Assembly (NCBI GenBank): GCA_003978455.1
Contig: QNZT01000007.1
Location: forward strand, 1-10,025
Source: Sulfurospirillum sp.
Lineage (GTDB): Bacteria; Campylobacterota; Campylobacteria; Campylobacterales; QNZT01
Direction of reading: 5' to 3'
Length of the DNA: 10,025 bases
A program made the position numbers and the translations under genes. This document shows, piece after piece, positions 5,821 through 10,025 of this stretch (positions are counted from its first letter, which is position 1; every line of letters starts with the position of its first letter). The notes under the pieces were generated by a model that worked only from the letters and a program-made list of their open reading frames with translations, ran no database searches and was not told where the DNA came from.

Positions 5821-7452
5821 ATGGCAAACATCAAGCTTTCAGGTTTTACACTCGCAAAAGGTGATCATCTCACGGGAGATGACGCTTTTGAATACAAACA
5901 TCTCCCCGATATGTCCATCGCGATCGTCTGCGATGGTGTCGGCAGTGCCGAAGCGGGTGCGGAAGCCGCAAAACGTGTCTCCGGATACCTGCTCAAAAAC
6001 CTTAAAAACCATCCCGCTTCATGGAGTATGGAAAAGACACTCAAACACTTCATCTCCAGTATCAACGCCATCCTCTACCATGAATCGATAGAAGCTTATG
6101 AACGCCCGGAACTGGTGACAACCGTTGCCGTCGCGGTTATAGAGGGAGACAAACTCTACGGTGCCAATGTCGGTGACAGCCGTATCTACCTCTGCCGTGA
6201 CGATCAGTTGCACCAACTCTCCAAAGACCACAACTCCGATGAAAAGGGTATGGATCATGTCCTGACCGCCGCCATCGGTCTGGGTGAAGAGACAGATATC
6301 TACTATTTTGAAAATATCATCCGTGCAAAAGATCAGATCCTTCTATGCACCGACGGTCTCTACACCCTTTTCGACGATGATCATGAATTGGTCAATGCCA
6401 TGAGCGCAGGGGCGAATATCCTCGTCAAATATGCAAGTAAAAAAGTGGATGACAACCTCCCCGACGATACCACGGCGGTGATCATGAATGTGCATGAGAT
6501 CGACCAGACGTGCCGTCTCAAATCCCTGAAACTACCTATCCCCGAAAAACTGAGAGCCGGTGAAACCATCGACGGATACGAACTCATCAAGCCGCTGGTA
6601 CAAAACGAACGCACATGGCTCTGCACCCGGAAGGGGAAAAAGTATGTCATGAAATTTGCACAACATGAAGCGCTCGAAGATGAAAAGATACTGGACTTTT
6701 TCGTCAAAGAGGCGTGGAATGCAAAACGCCTCAAAGCAGGTTTTTTTCCAAAAGCGGTCATCCCAAAAAACCGCACCAAACGCTACTATGTGATGGCGTA
6801 TATAGAGGGAGACCAACTCAAAAACTATCTCAAGCGCCGACTGCTCTCCATCGACGAAGGTCTCCATCTGGCAAAGTTTCTGCTGCACATGGAGCAATTT
6901 CTACTCAGACACGATCTCGTGCATGCGGACATCAAGCCTGAAAATATCATCCGTGCCCAGCGCAAAGGGAAAACCTACTTTAAAACAGTCGATTTCGGAT
7001 CGATCACGGAGATCTTCTCCACCGCTTCGAGAGCCGGTACACCGAGCTATCTGGCACCCGGACGTTTTCATGGAGAGAGCATCGACGAAGGGAGCGAAAT
7101 CTTTTCCATCGGCGTCACACTCTACGAGTCACTGACCGGCAAACTCCCCTACGGAGAGATCGAACCCTTTCAGACACCCACCTTCAAAAAGCCAAAACCG
7201 CCGACAAAACATAACCCCAAAATCCCACCCTGGCTGGAGAGCATCATCCTCCATGCGATCGAAGTCGACAAGGAGAAGCGCTATAAAAACTACTCCGAGA
7301 TGCTGTACGATCTGGAAAATCCCGATAAGGTAAAACCCTATTACGACAAGAGCGTCCCGCTGATCGAACGGGAACCGGTGAAAGTCTATAAAATCGCCTT
7401 CATCCTCTCCTTCCTGCTCAATATCTATCTATTGATTTTGCTGATGGAGTAG
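5821..7452 (+). CDS. Bifunctional PP2C-type phosphatase-Ser/Thr protein kinase, membrane-anchored
   Basis: A 543-residue fusion of two opposing signalling domains. Residues about 1-225 form a PP2C phosphatase with the metal-binding and catalytic motifs GDDAF (19-23), CDGVGS (Asp38), ANVGDSR (Asp119), CTDGL (Asp178) and DDTTAV (215-220). Residues about 250-500 form a Hanks-type kinase: Lys278 (YVMKFA), helix-C Glu297, catalytic loop HADIKPEN (Asp370, Lys372, Asn375) and DFG (391-393). HRD is changed to HAD and APE to APG (412-414). The glycine-rich loop is not obvious (LVQNERTWLC). A hydrophobic helix at about 523-541 (YKIAFILSFLLNIYLLILL) ends the protein, a tail anchor that leaves both enzymes in the cytoplasm. 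The ribosome site is weak. From memory, related fusions occur beside nitrate transporter genes in other proteobacteria (for example PA1782 near nasA in Pseudomonas). NarK is an obvious candidate substrate, but this is inference. Confidence 0.92.
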   Translation: MANIKLSGFTLAKGDHLTGDDAFEYKHLPDMSIAIVCDGVGSAEAGAEAAKRVSGYLLKNLKNHPASWSMEKTLKHFISSINAILYHESIEAYERPELVTTVAVAVIEGDKLYGANVGDSRIYLCRDDQLHQLSKDHNSDEKGMDHVLTAAIGLGEETDIYYFENIIRAKDQILLCTDGLYTLFDDDHELVNAMSAGANILVKYASKKVDDNLPDDTTAVIMNVHEIDQTCRLKSLKLPIPEKLRAGETIDGYELIKPLVQNERTWLCTRKGKKYVMKFAQHEALEDEKILDFFVKEAWNAKRLKAGFFPKAVIPKNRTKRYYVMAYIEGDQLKNYLKRRLLSIDEGLHLAKFLLHMEQFLLRHDLVHADIKPENIIRAQRKGKTYFKTVDFGSITEIFSTASRAGTPSYLAPGRFHGESIDEGSEIFSIGVTLYESLTGKLPYGEIEPFQTPTFKKPKPPTKHNPKIPPWLESIILHAIEVDKEKRYKNYSEMLYDLENPDKVKPYYDKSVPLIEREPVKVYKIAFILSFLLNIYLLILLME

Positions 7453-7473
7453 AGATTATGTTTTTTTTGGCAG

Positions 7474-7589
7474 AGGTATATCGAGAGTATAAAAAAGAGG
7501 ACAAAAGTAGCATTTGCGGTCGCGCAAGCGAACTTTCCGCGAAATCTTCCCTCCGGTCTGAGCCTCTTTTTTATACTCTCGATATACCT
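7474..7589. repeat. 116-bp element with perfect 27-bp terminal inverted repeats
   Basis: The left arm (7474-7500, beginning AGGTATATCGAGAG) is exactly complementary to the right arm (7563-7589, ending CTCTCGATATACCT). In RNA the stem extends two more pairs outward (G-U, A-U). The 62-base interior is much more GC-rich than the arms. It holds a nested hairpin TTGCG-GTCG-CGCAA (7514-7527), then a stretch around GCGAACTTTCCGCGAAAT. No target-site duplication is evident and there is no transposase. It fills most of the 157-base gap between the kinase/phosphatase gene and the reductase genes. It could be a MITE-like or dispersed palindromic repeat, or a large transcript hairpin causing termination or processing. 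The perfect arms suggest recent insertion or active constraint. Confidence 0.75.
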
Positions 7590-7609
7590 TTTACACACTT
7601 GAAAAAGAA

Positions 7610-9244
7610 ATGGAAAAAGCACTAAGGAAAAATATGCAAAACCAAACACCGCTGGAGAGTTTCATCAACTACAAAGCCGATACCGGCATGCAGTGCGGAA
7701 ACTATCAGATCGACCTCCCGCCGCTCAAAAAGGGAGAGCAGTACCGCTTTCACTTCGACATGACCGCCTGCGTGGGGTGTCACTGCTGCGAGGTGGCTTG
7801 CAACGAACAGAACAACAACACCCCCGACGTCAAGTGGCGGCGTGTCGGCGAGATGGAAGCGGGCGTCTTTCCAAACGTCAGCCAGCTCTTCAACTCCATG
7901 AGCTGCAACCACTGCATCGACCCCGAGTGCCTCAGAGGGTGCCCGACCAACTCCTACATCAAATTTGAAAACGGTATCGTCTTTCATAACGACGACGTCT
8001 GCATAGGCTGCCAGTACTGTACCTGGAACTGCCCTTACGAAGTGCCGGTCTTCAACCGTGACCGAGGCATCGTCACCAAGTGCCATATGTGTCATGAAAA
8101 GTTGGACGAGGGGCAAACCCCTGCGTGTGTGCAGGCATGCCCTGCCGGCGCGATCGAGATCGAGATCTTCAAACCCGAAGAGTGGCTGGAGGGTGCAATC
8201 GAAAAAGAGGGGGTCGCACCACACCTGCCCGACATCTCCATCACCAAACCGACCACGCGCTATACTCTCCCGGAGTTTAGTGGCGAAGTCAAACCCGCCG
8301 ACGAACGGCTGCTCAAACCGGCCCACGCCGAACTGCCGCTGGTCTTCATGACCGTCCTGACACAGGTATCGGTGGGTGGATTTATCGCGATGTTTCTGGG
8401 AACCCTGCTCTATATGCTCCATCTCAACGAAGCCGCGCCCAACTTCTGGCTGGCACTGGCGATTTTCCTGCCTGCGGGCATCGGACTGCCGCTTTCGGCG
8501 CTCCATCTGGGACGCCCCGGTCTGGCGCTGACTGCGATGAAAAACCTCAAAACCTCCTGGCTCTCACGGGAAGCAGCGGCACTCGGTGCCTACGCTGGCG
8601 GTGCGACGCTGGTGGCGTTGCTCTACCTCTATCCCATGCTTTTTGGCAAAGCGCTGATCAATCCAAACAGCTGGCTGATGGTACTGCTACAGGCAGGCGT
8701 ACTGGCGATCGGGCTCTACGGTATCTACGCGCAGTCACGCATCTACCGTGTCCGCGCCCGCCCGGCATGGAACAGAAAATCAACCACCGGACGCTTTTTC
8801 GGCGCGGGGTACGTCGGCTTTCTGCTGACAGCGCTTGTTATGCTGCTCAGCGATGCGGAGCGCAGCGTCATGGCGATCCTCGCCCTCGCCCTGCTCTACG
8901 GACTCTACCAGCTCTACATGGTCTACGAGGAGATCAACTTTTACAGAGATCTCAAAGAGGAGCCCCCCCTCTTCTACCAGCTCAACCGCTCGCGCATACT
9001 GCTAACCGAGCACTTCGGAAGGCTGAAAAAGATGCGCCTCTACTCGCTGGCGCTCTTCGCACTGCTGCTTCCGCTGGCGACGATCGTACTGGTTGCGGGC
9101 AAAGCGACTGCCGCCGCGACTGTCGTACTTGCACTCTCCGTTGCAGGGGCGCTGGCAAGTGAGCTGATCGGAAGATACCTCTTCTTCGTCACTGTCGTTC
9201 CGCTGGGACTGGCAGGAAACTTTTTTGCAGGAAATCAAAGATGA
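7610..9244 (+). CDS. DmsB-DmsC fusion: four-cluster ferredoxin subunit joined to a quinol-oxidising membrane anchor
   Basis: Electron-transfer partner of the molybdoenzyme encoded next. Residues about 45-190 are DmsB-like, with four [4Fe-4S] motifs: C54-C57-C60-C64, C99-C102-C107-C111, C131-C134-C137-C141 and C158-C161-C173-C177. After a linker (190-235), residues about 236-540 match the DmsC anchor, with roughly eight helices and its hallmarks HAELPLVFMTVL, HLGRPGLALTAMKNL-TSWLSREA and RARPAWN. DmsB and DmsC are normally two proteins of about 205 and 285 residues; here they are one of 544. There is no Tat or Sec signal before the clusters, so the iron-sulfur part should face the cytoplasm. 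The ATG at 7634 (Met9) has a better ribosome site (AAGGA, 5-base gap) than 7610 and is the likelier start. It overlaps the next gene by ATGA. Base composition is visibly GC-richer than the left half of the window. Confidence 0.9.
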   Translation: MEKALRKNMQNQTPLESFINYKADTGMQCGNYQIDLPPLKKGEQYRFHFDMTACVGCHCCEVACNEQNNNTPDVKWRRVGEMEAGVFPNVSQLFNSMSCNHCIDPECLRGCPTNSYIKFENGIVFHNDDVCIGCQYCTWNCPYEVPVFNRDRGIVTKCHMCHEKLDEGQTPACVQACPAGAIEIEIFKPEEWLEGAIEKEGVAPHLPDISITKPTTRYTLPEFSGEVKPADERLLKPAHAELPLVFMTVLTQVSVGGFIAMFLGTLLYMLHLNEAAPNFWLALAIFLPAGIGLPLSALHLGRPGLALTAMKNLKTSWLSREAAALGAYAGGATLVALLYLYPMLFGKALINPNSWLMVLLQAGVLAIGLYGIYAQSRIYRVRARPAWNRKSTTGRFFGAGYVGFLLTALVMLLSDAERSVMAILALALLYGLYQLYMVYEEINFYRDLKEEPPLFYQLNRSRILLTEHFGRLKKMRLYSLALFALLLPLATIVLVAGKATAAATVVLALSVAGALASELIGRYLFFVTVVPLGLAGNFFAGNQR

Positions 9245-10025
9245 AAGCACCAACCATGATAGACAAACTCAAAAACTTTCTCGGATTCGATATCAAAAAC
9301 GACAAATACGCGCTCGTCGAAGATGAGATCTTCGGCAAAGTCGCCAAAGCGAAAAAACCGGACAAATGGATACGCTCCACCTGCGGCTACTGCGGCGTTG
9401 GGTGCGGACTCTACATCGGTGTGAAGGGAGACGAACCGGTCTATGTCAAGGGCGACCCCAAACACCCGGTCAACAGAGGCACTCTCTGCCCCAAAGGACT
9501 TAGCGAACATGAGATGGTACACGCCTCCAACCGCCTCACCACACCGATGATCCGAAAAAACGGTAAACTGACGGAGGTGGAGTGGGAAGAAGCCTTCAAA
9601 CACACCAGCGACAAATTCAAGGAGATTCAACAAAAGTACGGCAAAAAGGCGATCGGCGTCATCTCCACCGGGCAGTTTCTGACCGAGGATTTCTACACGC
9701 TGGGAAAATTTGTCCAGCTGGGGCTGGGTACCAACAACTACTGCGGCAACACGACACTCTGCATGGCGAGTGCCGTCATGGGCTACAAACACAGTTTTGG
9801 CAGCGACGGACCACCGGCGAGTTACGAAGACTTCTCTCATGCGGACGTGATCATGCTCATCGGCGCCAATATCGCCGACAACCACCCGATCCTGAAACTG
9901 CACATCGCCAGAAACAAGAAGATCACCGGCAAGAAACCGACCATCATCGTCGTCGATCCCAGACACTCCAAAACTGCCAACATGGCGGATCTCTTCGTAC
10001 CGATCAAGCCGCGCTCCGATCTGGC
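9241..10025 (+). CDS. narB: Assimilatory-type nitrate reductase catalytic subunit, N-terminal part (runs off the right edge)
   Basis: Molybdopterin-guanine-dinucleotide enzyme that should reduce nitrate to nitrite in the cytoplasm. The first 261 codons are present, of a family usually about 700-900 residues. There is no Tat signal. Residues 1-40 form a non-conserved leader. The [4Fe-4S] site follows: C48-GY-C51-GVG-C55 and C83, with Lys85 (CPKG) between cluster and cofactor. The likely molybdenum ligand is Cys173 in TTLCMASAVMGY, followed by FGSDGPPASYEDF, a stretch I associate with NarB/NasC/NasA enzymes and not with periplasmic NapA. It starts in an ATGA overlap with the DmsBC fusion, so translation is coupled. 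Together they suggest a membrane-bound, quinol-fed reductase. The substrate is inferred from motifs plus the narK neighbour; a formate dehydrogenase is less likely with Cys at this site and this motif. The symbol narB is by family; nasC is an alternative. Confidence 0.85.
   Translation, partial: MKAPTMIDKLKNFLGFDIKNDKYALVEDEIFGKVAKAKKPDKWIRSTCGYCGVGCGLYIGVKGDEPVYVKGDPKHPVNRGTLCPKGLSEHEMVHASNRLTTPMIRKNGKLTEVEWEEAFKHTSDKFKEIQQKYGKKAIGVISTGQFLTEDFYTLGKFVQLGLGTNNYCGNTTLCMASAVMGYKHSFGSDGPPASYEDFSHADVIMLIGANIADNHPILKLHIARNKKITGKKPTIIVVDPRHSKTANMADLFVPIKPRSDL

Noticed and set aside
7425..7649. Minus-strand frame of 74 aa across the inverted-repeat element
   Set aside because: The arms and core happen to stay open; the frame extends into both flanking genes in antisense and has no supporting start signal.
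7622..8506. Long minus-strand open frame (294 aa) opposite the DmsBC gene
   Set aside because: The plus-strand frame shows four complete [4Fe-4S] motifs and DmsC hallmarks. The reverse frame has no family features and follows from GC-rich codon use.
9235..9966. Minus-strand open frame (243 aa) opposite the nitrate reductase gene
   Set aside because: The plus strand encodes clear molybdoenzyme motifs (C48/C51/C55/C83, Cys173); the antisense frame has no recognisable domain.
1..10025. CRISPR arrays, tRNA/rRNA genes, transposases, phage genes
   Set aside because: No repeat-spacer pattern, cloverleaf, ribosomal RNA signature or recombinase motif was seen on either strand.

Overview
The window reads as chromosomal DNA of a denitrifying epsilonproteobacterium (Campylobacterota, in the style of Sulfurimonas or Sulfurovum). 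This rests on protein character, the AT-rich intergenic DNA and the gene content. It was not confirmed by any database search, and the genus is a guess. Two nitrogen-oxide modules sit back to back around one divergent control region.

Left module (minus strand, from 4220 down past position 1): a Crp/Fnr-type regulator of the FNR/DNR class, then a compact cluster in the order 107-aa three-helix membrane protein, norC, norB, 48/49-aa one-helix membrane protein, nirS. The nirS gene runs off the left edge. This is respiratory: NirS reduces nitrite to NO in the periplasm, and NorCB reduces NO to N2O at the cytoplasmic membrane. A near-consensus FNR/DNR box (TTGAC-N4-ATCAA on the coding strand) lies between the regulator gene and the cluster. 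It is placed at -41.5 relative to a good -10 element, so the regulator very plausibly switches on the cluster.

Right module (plus strand, from 4432 past the right edge): a NarK/NasA-type nitrate/nitrite transporter, a PP2C phosphatase-Ser/Thr kinase fusion with a C-terminal membrane anchor, a DmsB-DmsC fusion (four [4Fe-4S] clusters plus a quinol-oxidising membrane domain), and the N-terminal third of a cytoplasmic molybdopterin nitrate reductase of the assimilatory NarB/NasC type. Together these suggest nitrate import, phosphorylation-based control, and nitrate reduction driven directly from the quinol pool instead of by ferredoxin or NADH.

The intergenic DNA holds a terminator-like hairpin overlapping the narK stop, a wobble-dependent hairpin behind norB, and a 116-bp element bounded by perfect 27-bp inverted repeats between the kinase/phosphatase and the nitrate reductase genes. 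No tRNA, rRNA, CRISPR array or transposase was seen. No gene-free stretch exceeds about 211 bases.
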